Assembly: GCF_017353455.1 (NCBI RefSeq)
Contig: NZ_JAFMPZ010000193.1
Location: 1 to 32,800, forward strand
Length of the DNA: 32,800 nt
Origin: Streptomyces laculatispora
GTDB lineage: Bacteria > Actinomycetota > Actinomycetes > Streptomycetales > Streptomycetaceae
Direction: 5' to 3'
The notes under the pieces were generated by a model that was not told the origin of the DNA, did no database searches, and worked only from the letters and a program-made list of their open reading frames with translations. Position 1 is the first letter of the stretch, and every line of letters starts with the position of its first letter. Both the position numbers and the translations under genes were made by a program. Positions 23,515 through 32,800 of the stretch are shown one piece after another.

Positions 23515-23895
23515 TCACCTGACCAGGTACGTCACCAGGGCGCAGGCGCCGCCGGCCGTGCCCAGGCAGACCACGACGGCGGCGACGCAGCGCGCCCTGA
23601 GCGTGCGGTACCGCCGGCTGTACTCGCCGCGCAGTTCGGTGGCGCGGGCGCAGATGCGGACCAGCATCACCCGCGAGGCCTCGGCGCGGTCGGCCGCGTA
23701 GACCCGTTCCACGTCCTCGCGCTGGGCGGTGGTGAGCCAGGGCAGTTCGCCGGTGAAGCGACGGGCGAGCCGTCGCGCCTCCTCGATCTCGGCGTTCCAC
23801 AGCAGATAGCCCTCCATCTGGGCCAGCCCGCGGGCGCTGTCCTGGTCGGGGTCGGTGCCCACCCGGTCCTCCTCTCCGCCGGCCGCTCCGCTCAC
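23515..23895 (-). CDS. Small membrane protein linked to cytochrome oxidase subunit I
   Basis: A 126-residue protein with a soluble, helical N-terminal part (about 25-100) and one C-terminal membrane helix (about 102-123, [25 protein letters not shown]). It is a tail-anchored or single-span protein I cannot assign to a named family. Its GTG start overlaps the ctaD stop by four bases (GTGA), so it is made with subunit I. That suggests an assembly or accessory role for this oxidase, which is inference. It does not resemble CtaF or CtaE. Confidence 0.75.
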   Translation of the reverse strand: MSGAAGGEEDRVGTDPDQDSARGLAQMEGYLLWNAEIEEARRLARRFTGELPWLTTAQREDVERVYAADRAEASRVMLVRICARATELRGEYSRRYRTLRARCVAAVVVCLGTAGGACALVTYLVR

Positions 23896-25622
23896 GCCCG
23901 CCTGTCCCCCGGGGCCACCGTCGTTGAGCGTCCGCCGTGGCCTCCGGCCTCGACGAGCTCACGCACGGAAGGGTGGTGGAGGTCGAACGCCGGGGACTCG
24001 GAACGGATCCGCGGCAGCGTGACGAAGTTGTGCCGCGGCGGCGGGCAGGACGTCGCCCACTCCAGCGAGCGGCCGTAGCCCCACGGATCGTCGACCCCGA
24101 CGTTCTTGCCGTACTTGGCCGTCTTCCACACGTTGTACAGGAACGGCAGCATCGACAGGCCGAGCAGGAACGAGGCGATCGACGAGATCGTGTTCAGCGC
24201 GGTGAAGCCGTCCGCCGCAAGGTAGTCCGCGTAACGGCGCGGCATGCCCTCGGCGCCCAGCCAGTGCTGCACCAGGAACGTGCCGTGGAAGCCCACGAAC
24301 AGCGTCCAGAAGGTGATCTTACCGAGCCGCTCGTCCAGCATCTTGCCGGTGAACTTCGGCCACCAGAAGTGGAATCCGGCGAACATCGCGAAGACCACGG
24401 TGCCGAAGACCACGTAGTGGAAGTGCGCCACGACGAAGTACGAGTCCGAGACGTGGAAGTCCATCGGCGGCGACGCGAGGATCACACCGGTCAGACCGCC
24501 GAAGAGGAACGTGACGAGAAAGCCGATGGACCAGAGCATCGGTGTCTCGAAGGACAGCGAGCCCTTCCACATCGTGCCGATCCAGTTGAAGAACTTCACC
24601 CCGGTGGGTACCGCGATGAGGAACGTCATGAAGGAGAAGAACGGCAGCAGCACACCGCCGGTGACGAACATGTGGTGGGCCCACACGGTCGCGGACAGAC
24701 CCGCGATGGCGATCGTCGCGCCGACCAGACCGATGTAGCCGAAGATCGGTTTCCGGCTGAAGACCGGAAGGATCTCGGTGACGATTCCGAAGAACGGCAG
24801 CGCGATGATGTAGACCTCGGGATGGCCGAAGAACCAGAAGAGGTGCTGCCAGAGCAGCGCGCCGCCGTTGGCCGCGTCGAAGACATGAGCGCCGAACTTG
24901 CGGTCCGCCTCCAGCGCCAGGAGCGCCCCGGCGAGGACCGGGAAGGCCAGCAGGACCAGTACAGCCGTCAGCAGGACGTTCCAGACGAAGATCGGCATGC
25001 GGAACATCGTCATTCCGGGTGCGCGCAGGCAGATGATCGTGGTGATGAAGTTGACCGAACCGAGGATCGTGCCGAATCCGGAGAAGGCCAGACCCATGAT
25101 CCACATATCGGGGCCGATGCCCGGCGAGTGGATCGCGTCCGTCAGCGGGGAGTAGGCGAACCAGCCGAAGTCGGCCGCACCGTCCGGGGTGAGGAAGCCG
25201 GCCACCGCGAGGACCGAGCCGAAGAGGTAGAGCCAGTACGCGAACATGTTCAGCCGGGGGAACGCCACGTCGGGCGCGCCGATCTGAAGCGGCATCATCC
25301 AGTTGGTGAATCCGGCGAACAGCGGTGTCGCGAACATCAGCAGCATGATCGTGCCGTGCATCGTGAACGCCTGGTTGAACTGCTCGTGCGACATGATCTG
25401 GGTGCCCGGACGGGCCAGCTCGGCGCGCATGAAGAGCGCGAGCAGACCGCCGATGAGGAAGAACGCGAACGAGGTGACCAGGTACATCGTGCCGATGGTC
25501 TTGTGGTCCGTGGTGGTCATCCACTTGATGACGACGTTTCCCGGTTCCTTGCTGTGTACCGGAAGCTCGTTGGCGTACGACTCGTCGTCCTGCGCCGTCC
25601 CTGTTGTGCCCGTCGTCGTCAC
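23892..25622 (-). CDS. ctaD: Cytochrome c oxidase subunit I, aa3-type
   Basis: A 576-residue, 12-helix haem-copper oxidase catalytic subunit. All ligands are present: haem a His in TMHGT, the CuB His and cross-linked Tyr in HPEVY with the gating Glu, the two CuB His in WAHHMF, and the haem a3 and haem a His in VVAHFHYV. The D-channel Asp ([12 protein letters not shown]) and the K-channel Lys (VPTGVKFF) are kept, so it should pump protons. The GTG at 25622 has GAAGGAGC about 8 nt upstream. No ctaC, ctaE or ctaF gene is adjacent, so it is an orphan subunit I, probably a second copy that shares subunits with the main oxidase. Confidence 0.93.
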   Translation of the reverse strand: MTTTGTTGTAQDDESYANELPVHSKEPGNVVIKWMTTTDHKTIGTMYLVTSFAFFLIGGLLALFMRAELARPGTQIMSHEQFNQAFTMHGTIMLLMFATPLFAGFTNWMMPLQIGAPDVAFPRLNMFAYWLYLFGSVLAVAGFLTPDGAADFGWFAYSPLTDAIHSPGIGPDMWIMGLAFSGFGTILGSVNFITTIICLRAPGMTMFRMPIFVWNVLLTAVLVLLAFPVLAGALLALEADRKFGAHVFDAANGGALLWQHLFWFFGHPEVYIIALPFFGIVTEILPVFSRKPIFGYIGLVGATIAIAGLSATVWAHHMFVTGGVLLPFFSFMTFLIAVPTGVKFFNWIGTMWKGSLSFETPMLWSIGFLVTFLFGGLTGVILASPPMDFHVSDSYFVVAHFHYVVFGTVVFAMFAGFHFWWPKFTGKMLDERLGKITFWTLFVGFHGTFLVQHWLGAEGMPRRYADYLAADGFTALNTISSIASFLLGLSMLPFLYNVWKTAKYGKNVGVDDPWGYGRSLEWATSCPPPRHNFVTLPRIRSESPAFDLHHPSVRELVEAGGHGGRSTTVAPGDRRA

Positions 25623-26096
25623 TGGGACGCTCCTTCGATTGTCTTCCGCGGGTGGACTGCGCACCCGGCGTGGTGCCGCCTCCACCGGGGTCGGCCGAAC
25701 GGCCCTCCCCGCGCGTCGCGCGAGTTTCCGGTTGCAGCAAACCAGCCGGGTGACCGCCTGGGGTGGCCCTGCGCCCGCCGTGGCGCGACATTCACCCGTC
25801 AGGGCGTCCCCGGGCGGGTCGATCCGCGCTTCCGAACTGGGCCGGATGCCCGGGGCGGCGCGCGCTCATCGGCCGGCCGGTCCCGCGCGGCCGGCGCGCG
25901 AGCGGGGCCCGCGAGGCGGGCAACTCGCTTTGCTGAAGGAGCTGTTCAGTGCGGCCCCGGGGCAACTCCGCAGCACCGGTCCGGTCCTGGAAACAGCGCC
26001 GCCCCGGCTCGACGGTGTGTCGGCCGGGGCGGAACGGTCAGAAGCGGTGCGGGTGGGGGAAGAGACAGGGCCTGTTCCCCCGTCCACCGGATCGGA
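25623..26096. other. 474-bp spacer between icd and ctaD
   Basis: No gene is evident on either strand. Next to icd are a terminator stem (25999-26032) and a weaker hairpin (GGGGGAA 26055-26061 with TTCCCCC 26075-26081). The remaining 370 bp should contain the ctaD promoter, but I find no clear -35/-10 pair or regulatory dyad. Confidence 0.5.
25999..26032 (-). terminator. Terminator downstream of icd
   Basis: CCGCCCCGGC (25999-26008) and GCCGGGGCGG (26023-26032) form a perfect 10-bp stem with a 14-nt loop, about 65 nt past the icd stop on the minus strand, followed by a short T-containing stretch. Confidence 0.6.
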
Positions 26097-28511
<2,415 letters not shown>

Positions 28512-28513
28512 TC

Positions 28514-29014
28514 ATGAGCGCGGAAATCGAACACGACGAGCCGCTGACGCAGGCGATACGGCTGCGCGAGCAGAAGAACGCGCAGGCGCACGAGCAGCTG
28601 CTGGCCCTGGCGGCGCGGTATCCGCAGGACACCGCGATCGCCTATCAGACCGCCTGGTCGCACGATTCCCTCGGCCTGGAGGCACAGGCCGTGCCGTTCT
28701 ACGAGCGTGCGCTGGAGGGTCCGGGGCTCCCGGCCGAGTACCGCCACGGGGCCTTCGTCGGCCTCGGCAGCACGCTCCGGGTGCTGGGCCGTTACGAGGC
28801 GGCGCGCGGGGTGCTCCGCCTCGGCCTGGAGGAGTTCGCGCACGACGCCTCGCTGCTGACCTTCCTGGCGATGACGCTGTACAACCTCGGCGACTCCCGC
28901 GAAGCCGTACGGACCCTCCTCAAGGTCACGGCGGCCACCAGTGCCGATCACCAGGTCCAGGCCTACCGTCCCGCGATCGAGTACTACGCCGACCACCTGG
29001 ACGAGACCGAATAG
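28514..29014 (+). CDS. Tetratricopeptide repeat protein (TPR_5 type)
   Basis: A 166-residue all-helical protein with about three to four TPR units. The clearest are AYQTAWSHDSLGLEAQAVPFYERALE (about 40-68) and GAFVGLGSTLRVLGRYEAARGVLRLGLEEF (about 75-105), then FLAMTLYNLGDSREAVRTLLKV. Such small TPR_5 proteins are common single genes in actinobacteria and are taken to mediate protein contacts; no partner is suggested by the neighbourhood. The ATG at 28514 is used because upstream in-frame sequence overlaps the icd promoter region. It is convergent with the hydroquinone reductase gene, only 6 nt apart, without a terminator. Confidence 0.85.
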   Translation: MSAEIEHDEPLTQAIRLREQKNAQAHEQLLALAARYPQDTAIAYQTAWSHDSLGLEAQAVPFYERALEGPGLPAEYRHGAFVGLGSTLRVLGRYEAARGVLRLGLEEFAHDASLLTFLAMTLYNLGDSREAVRTLLKVTAATSADHQVQAYRPAIEYYADHLDETE

Positions 29015-29020
29015 GCCCCC

Positions 29021-30052
29021 TCAGGGCCGCCCCTGCGCCGGGACCTCCTCGCCCGTCGGCACCGGTCCCGGCGGGGTGCCGTCGCCGAAGGGCCGGCCAC
29101 CCAGCTGCTCCCGGTGGTGCGGGGCCAGCCAGCCCGACAGATCGGGGCCGACGGGCACGATGCCGGTGGGGTTGATGCCGGTGTGGACCCGGTAGTAGTG
29201 CTGCTTGATGTGGTGGAAGTCGACCGTGTCACCGAAGCCGGGGGTCTGGTAGAGGTCCCGGCCGTAGCCCCACAGAACCGGGTCCTCGGCCAGTTTCGAG
29301 CGGTTGCACTTGAAGTGTCCGTGGTACACGGCGTCGAAGCGCACGAGCGTGGTGAAGAGCCGGATGTCGGCCTCGGTGATGGTGTCGCCGACGAGGTAGC
29401 GCCGGTCAGCGAGCCGTTCCGACACCAGGTCCAGGCGGCGGAACAGATCCCGGTACGCGGCCTCGTACTCGTCCTGCCCGGTCGCGAACCCGGCCCGGTA
29501 CACGCCGTTGTTGACGTCCCGGTAGATGCCCTCCATGACCTCGTCGATCTCCTCGCGCAGCGGCTCGGGGTAGAGCTCGGGCGCCCCGGGCCGGTGCAGC
29601 GCCGTCCATTCGGTGGCGAGGTCCAGGGTGATCCGCTGGTAGTCGTTGGTGACGAGCCTGCCGCTGGGGATGTCGACGACGGCGGGGACGCTGACTCCGC
29701 CGGGGTATCCGCGTTCCCGCGCGTCGTACGCCTCCCCGAGGTATCTGATGCCGAGCACCGGGTCCCGGCCGCCCTCGTCCAGCGTGAAGCGCCAGCTGCG
29801 ATCGTCCTGCAGCGGATCGGCGACGGCGAGCGAGAGCGCGCTCTCCAGACCGAGCAGACGGCGGGAGACCAGTGCGCGGCTCGCCCAGGGGCAGGCGCGG
29901 CTGACGACGAGGCGGTAGCGGCCTGCCTCGACGGGCCAGCCGTCGCGGCCGTCGGCGGTGATCCGGTCGGCGAAGTGGCTCATGGACCGCTTGAAGGGCT
30001 TGTGGCCGTATTCCGTGTTGCCGTCCGGTTCGGTGCGGGCGGGGTCGTTCAT
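29021..30052 (-). CDS. Glutathione S-transferase family protein, glutathionyl-hydroquinone reductase type
   Basis: A 343-residue Xi-class GST-like enzyme. The thioredoxin-fold half has the catalytic CPWA motif (Cys54). The C-terminal helical half contains the family segments VNNGVYRAGFATGQDEYEAA, RFDAVYHGHFKCN and HYYRVHTGINPTGIVPVGP. Proteobacterial relatives reduce glutathionyl-hydroquinones. Actinobacteria use mycothiol instead of glutathione, so the physiological thiol may differ (inference). The start lies 11 nt after the MFS stop on the same strand, making an exporter-reductase operon that could handle quinones or other electrophiles. Confidence 0.9.
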   Translation of the reverse strand: MNDPARTEPDGNTEYGHKPFKRSMSHFADRITADGRDGWPVEAGRYRLVVSRACPWASRALVSRRLLGLESALSLAVADPLQDDRSWRFTLDEGGRDPVLGIRYLGEAYDARERGYPGGVSVPAVVDIPSGRLVTNDYQRITLDLATEWTALHRPGAPELYPEPLREEIDEVMEGIYRDVNNGVYRAGFATGQDEYEAAYRDLFRRLDLVSERLADRRYLVGDTITEADIRLFTTLVRFDAVYHGHFKCNRSKLAEDPVLWGYGRDLYQTPGFGDTVDFHHIKQHYYRVHTGINPTGIVPVGPDLSGWLAPHHREQLGGRPFGDGTPPGPVPTGEEVPAQGRP

Positions 30053-30063
30053 CGCGTTTCTCC

Positions 30064-31563
30064 CTACGACGGGACCTTAGGAACGGACTGCTGTGTACGA
30101 CTCCTGCCCCGCCGTGCCCCGCCCACGTCGGCCAGCGCCACGATCAGTCCGGCCACCACGAAGGCGACGGAGACGACCAGCCCGCGGTCGTACGCGCTGG
30201 ACCAGCCGGCGGAACTCACCTGGGCGAAGAAGACCGAGCCGACCGCGGCGATCCCGATCGCGGAACCGACGCGCTGGCCGGTCTGGAGGGTGCCGCCGGC
30301 GCTCCCCGCGGTGGCCACCGGCACCTGGGACAGGGTGAGGGTCTGGTTGGGCGCGATGACCAGGCCGCTGCCCAGTCCGGCCAGCAGCAGCGGGGCGGCC
30401 ATCGCCCATCCGGCTGCCCGGCCGGGCACGAGGTGGACGGCGAGCGCGGTGGCCCCCAGTCCGACGGCCACCGTCGCCATGCCGATGACGACGAGGGGGC
30501 GCCCGTACCGTCCGACCAGCCTGCCGCCGGGGCCCGCCGCGGCGGCGGACCCCAGGGCGAAGGGCGTGATCGAGAGACCTGCCATCAGGGCGGTGTAGTG
30601 CAGTCCGCTCTGCAGGTAGAGCGTGGTGATGAAGAAGATCGAGGTGAATCCGGCGAAGTACAGCAGGATCAGCAGACAGCCCAGCCAGTAGGAGCGGACG
30701 CGGAACAGGGAGAGGTTCACCACCGGCTGGGTGCCGCGGCGGCCGCACCGCGACTCCCAGCCGACGAAGGCGGCGAGCAGCACCGCGGCCGCCAACAGGA
30801 GCAGCCATTTCCCGTCGCCCGGCCACTGATGCGCCTGGACGAAGGGCAGCAGCAGCGCCAGCACCCCCGCGCCCAGCAGCAGGACCCCGAGCGGATCGAG
30901 GTCCCGCAGCCGCACCGGGCCCGCGGACGGGGTGTCCGGCAGCAGCCGGCGGGCCAGCAGGAGGCAGACGGCTCCGAGCGGCAGGTTGACGTAGAACACC
31001 CAGCGCCAGCCCTCCTCGGCGCCTGCCGCCTGGATCAGGAGTCCGCCCAGCAGCGGGCCGACGGCGGTGGAGATGCCGACCACCGTGCCGAACATGCCGA
31101 AGGCCCGGCCCCGTTCACGCCCCGAGAACATCTGCTGGATGAGTGCGGAGATCTGGGGCGACAACAGCCCGCCGGCCAGGCCCTGGACCAGTCGGGCGAT
31201 GACCAGCCAGAGGCTGGACTGGGCGGCTCCGCAGGCGGCCGACGCCAGTGTGAAGAGCACCAGTCCGGCCATGAAGACCTCGCGGCGCCCGCGCGCGTCG
31301 CCGAGCCGCCCGGCGGGAATCAGGAACAGCCCGAAGGCAAGGGCGTACCCGGACAGCACCCATTGCAGGTCGGACTCCGGGGTGTGCAGCCCCTCCCGGA
31401 TGGACGGCAGTGCGACGTTGACGATCGACACGTCCAGCAGCGTCATGAAGCCTGCGACCAGGCACACCGCGAGTGCCCGCCACCGCCGGGGATCGGGCGT
31501 GTCCGGCCCGGCGGCGGACTCCGCACCCCGCCCAGAACTCCGGTACGCCGCGCTCTCTGCCAT
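30064..31563 (-). CDS. MFS drug exporter, DHA2 (14-helix) family
   Basis: A 499-residue proton-driven drug antiporter. The DHA2 signature LDVSIVNVALPSI is in helix 1, motif A (GRLGDARGRREVF) follows helix 2, and 14 hydrophobic segments can be traced. The start is set at the ATG at 31563 because a TAGTGT box lies exactly 7 nt upstream (leaderless spacing) and the hydrophobic part then begins after a normal 27-residue cytoplasmic tail; a longer in-frame start would use non-coding sequence. It is co-transcribed with the hydroquinone-reductase-like gene. Substrates cannot be told from sequence. Confidence 0.9.
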   Translation of the reverse strand: MAESAAYRSSGRGAESAAGPDTPDPRRWRALAVCLVAGFMTLLDVSIVNVALPSIREGLHTPESDLQWVLSGYALAFGLFLIPAGRLGDARGRREVFMAGLVLFTLASAACGAAQSSLWLVIARLVQGLAGGLLSPQISALIQQMFSGRERGRAFGMFGTVVGISTAVGPLLGGLLIQAAGAEEGWRWVFYVNLPLGAVCLLLARRLLPDTPSAGPVRLRDLDPLGVLLLGAGVLALLLPFVQAHQWPGDGKWLLLLAAAVLLAAFVGWESRCGRRGTQPVVNLSLFRVRSYWLGCLLILLYFAGFTSIFFITTLYLQSGLHYTALMAGLSITPFALGSAAAAGPGGRLVGRYGRPLVVIGMATVAVGLGATALAVHLVPGRAAGWAMAAPLLLAGLGSGLVIAPNQTLTLSQVPVATAGSAGGTLQTGQRVGSAIGIAAVGSVFFAQVSSAGWSSAYDRGLVVSVAFVVAGLIVALADVGGARRGRSRTQQSVPKVPS

Positions 31564-31569
31564 GGCTCG

Positions 31570-31595
31570 CACACTAGGTCGCACGCCCCGATTCC
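31570..31595 (-). promoter_or_regulatory. Promoter of the MFS-GST operon, leaderless
   Basis: TAGTGT (31571-31576, minus strand) lies 7 nt before the ATG. The same interval also reads GGAAT (31591-31595), 18 nt, GTG (31570-31572), one base off the SigR thiol-stress consensus GGAAT-N18-GTT. Either reading starts transcription at the ATG. Confidence 0.4.
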
Positions 31596-31623
31596 TCATC
31601 CCGGCAGGGCCACCCGGCCGTGT

Positions 31624-31646
31624 ACCGCGCGCTACATTGGCGCGGT
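31624..31646. repeat. Inverted repeat between the MFS and HTH-TOBE genes
   Basis: ACCGCGC (31624-31630) and GCGCGGT (31640-31646) are complementary with a 9-nt centre, about 60 nt upstream of the MFS start. It has the form of a TetR-type operator, but no regulator gene is adjacent. Confidence 0.3.
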
Positions 31647-31755
31647 TACCGATATGCGGACGGAAGACGGACCGGGGCGGCCGACCGCAGTGTGCGGGCG
31701 GCAGCGAGGGCGGCCGCCGGGTATTCACGTCCACCAAGAAATACACAGAAAAAGC

Positions 31756-31785
31756 TTGCACATGCGAGCCATACACCCCTAAGGT
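31756..31785 (+). promoter_or_regulatory. Promoter of the HTH-TOBE gene
   Basis: TTGCAC (31756-31761), an 18-nt spacer and TAAGGT (31780-31785) form a plausible promoter. The -10 ends 7 nt before the ATG at 31793, so the message could be leaderless, although AAGGTG at 31781 could act as a ribosome site on a longer transcript. Confidence 0.45.
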
Positions 31786-31792
31786 GCGGCAT

Positions 31793-32188
31793 ATGCAATC
31801 CTACACCATTGGGCAGGCCGCCCGTCTGCTGGGCGTCAGCCCGGACACCGCGCGCCGCTGGGCGGATGCCGGCCGCGTGGCGACCCACCGCGAGGACGGC
31901 GGGCGCCGCCTCATCGACGGCCGCGACCTGGCCGCGTTCTCCGTCGAGGTCGCCCAGGGCGGCGCCGGCGAGGACGACGCGTCCTACACCTCGGCCCGCA
32001 ACGCCTTTCCCGGCATCGTCACCGCCGTGAAGCTCGGGGATGTGGCCGCGCAGGTGGAGATCCAGGCCGGTCCGCACCGGCTCGTGTCGCTGCTGACCCG
32101 GGAGGCGGTCGAGGAGCTCGGCCTCGAGGTGGGCATGCAGGCCACCGCCCGGGTGAAATCGACCAGCGTGCACATCGACCGCACCTGA
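31793..32188 (+). CDS. HTH-TOBE molybdate-binding protein
   Basis: A 131-residue protein with an N-terminal MerR/excisionase-like helix-turn-helix (about 3-48, YTIGQAARLLGVSPDTARRWADAGRVATHR) and a C-terminal TOBE domain (about 66-128, NAFPGIVTAVKLGDVAAQVEIQ...ARVKSTSVHI). This Mop-like combination senses molybdate or tungstate and in actinobacteria usually precedes the modABC transporter genes. Here the next reading frame is a broken regulator, and no modA is seen before the window ends. Its presence fits an organism using the molybdenum aldehyde oxidoreductase at 2.3-6.0 kb, though the two are 26 kb apart. Confidence 0.88.
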   Translation: MQSYTIGQAARLLGVSPDTARRWADAGRVATHREDGGRRLIDGRDLAAFSVEVAQGGAGEDDASYTSARNAFPGIVTAVKLGDVAAQVEIQAGPHRLVSLLTREAVEELGLEVGMQATARVKSTSVHIDRT

Positions 32189-32267
32189 CCCGGCCGCGGA
32201 AATGACACGGAAATAGGAGCACATCCCTTTCCGGACAAGAGCGCCGAGCACGCAGACTTTCCGCACT

Positions 32268-32666
32268 CGCATTCTCTTCACCGATCCCGCGATGAGGTCG
32301 TTGTACACGGACTGGGAGTACGTCGCCCGCACGGCGGTCGCCCAGCTGCGCATGGAGGCCGCGAAGTACCCGGACGACTCCCGGCTGGCGTCGCTCGTCG
32401 GCGAACTCTCCGTACAGGATCCGCACTTTCGGCAGTGGTGGGCCGCTCACCATGTCGAGGCCCGCACCGTGGGCACCAAGACCCTCCACCATCCCGTGGC
32501 CGGCCTTCTGACGCTCGACTGGGACACGCTCACCGCCAGCACCGACCCTGACCAGCAACTCGTCGTCTGGACGGCCGAACCCGCTTCGCCCTCCCACGAC
32601 GGGCTCCGCATCCTCGCCTCGTGGGCGGCCGACCGACGGCTGCCGGCATCGGCCCCGGCTGCCTGA
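32268..32666 (+). pseudogene. Remnant of an XRE-family regulator: MmyB-type ligand domain only
   Basis: From about 32268 the frame reads RILFTDPAMRSLYTDWEYVA and continues through GELSVQDPHFRQWWAAHHV, KTLHHPVAGLLTLDWDTL and AEPASPSHDGLRILASW. This is the C-terminal ligand-binding domain (MLTR_LBD/MmyB-like) of Streptomyces XRE transcription factors. The DNA-binding HTH and about the first 100-150 residues are missing. Homology begins before the first ATG (32292), which has no ribosome binding site, and an in-frame stop lies at 32214-32216. It is therefore a 5'-truncated gene rather than a designed short protein. The domain itself is open to its stop, so the loss may be recent. A start at 32292 would give 124 residues if expressed. 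Confidence 0.7.
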
Positions 32667-32780
32667 CGGCCCCGGTCCGCGCGGGCCGCAACAAGGCCCG
32701 ACCGGAGCACGGTTCATTCAGGTACATGGACGGGAATCACGTGCAGAGTTTTGACGCCTCCACGTCACGCCCCCCAGCGT

Positions 32781-32800
32781 GGCGCCCCGGCCGGGGCGCC
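32781..32800. terminator. 20-bp palindrome at the window edge
   Basis: GGCGCCCCGG followed by CCGGGGCGCC is a perfect dyad ending on the last base of the window; it may extend further. It is probably a terminator stem for whatever lies beyond, or for the remnant gene. Confidence 0.45.

Overview
The window is very GC-rich, most genes start on ATG or GTG after purine-rich ribosome binding sites, and several appear leaderless. The gene content is actinobacterial: monomeric NADP isocitrate dehydrogenase, mutA-mutB-meaB, DUF6479, DUF6325 and SHOCT proteins, and an MmyB-type ligand domain. It fits a Streptomyces chromosome. I see no phage, transposase, CRISPR, tRNA or rRNA. The region reads as ordinary metabolic and stress-related chromosome with one broken regulator at the right end.

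Layout. 1-6.1 kb, minus strand: an RsbW/SpoIIAB-like ATPase, a semialdehyde dehydrogenase, and a three-gene molybdenum aldehyde oxidoreductase operon of the E. coli PaoABC type. 6.1-10.9 kb: a hypothetical protein, a DUF6479 membrane protein with a SigB-type promoter, two VOC proteins, a GNAT acetyltransferase whose start codon sits in the loop of an inverted repeat, a DUF1992 protein, and an unstudied membrane-protein pair behind a second SigB-type promoter. 11-14.1 kb, minus strand: a His-rich, membrane-anchored protein whose promoter carries a CsoR-like copper operator, a tyrosine phosphatase, and a SHOCT/DUF6325 pair.

14.3-22 kb, plus strand: methylmalonyl-CoA mutase (both subunits) with its MeaB chaperone, then a short Rho paralogue with an intact motor but an altered primary RNA-binding motif behind a pyrimidine-rich leader, then an aldo/keto reductase. 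22-28.3 kb, minus strand: a type II NADH dehydrogenase, a small membrane protein and an orphan cytochrome oxidase subunit I, preceded by isocitrate dehydrogenase. 28.5-32.8 kb: a TPR protein, an MFS exporter plus glutathionyl-hydroquinone-reductase-like operon, a molybdate-type HTH-TOBE protein, and the C-terminal remnant of an XRE/MmyB regulator.

No entirely new multi-gene system is evident. The most distinctive items are the divergent Rho with its candidate autoregulatory leader, the copper-operator gene with two HxHP-bearing halves, and several precisely placed palindromes: around the GNAT start codon, over the icd promoter, in the ndh leader, and a 30-bp stem running from stop codon to stop codon between two convergent genes. 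All family names come from recognising protein motifs by eye; no searches were run.
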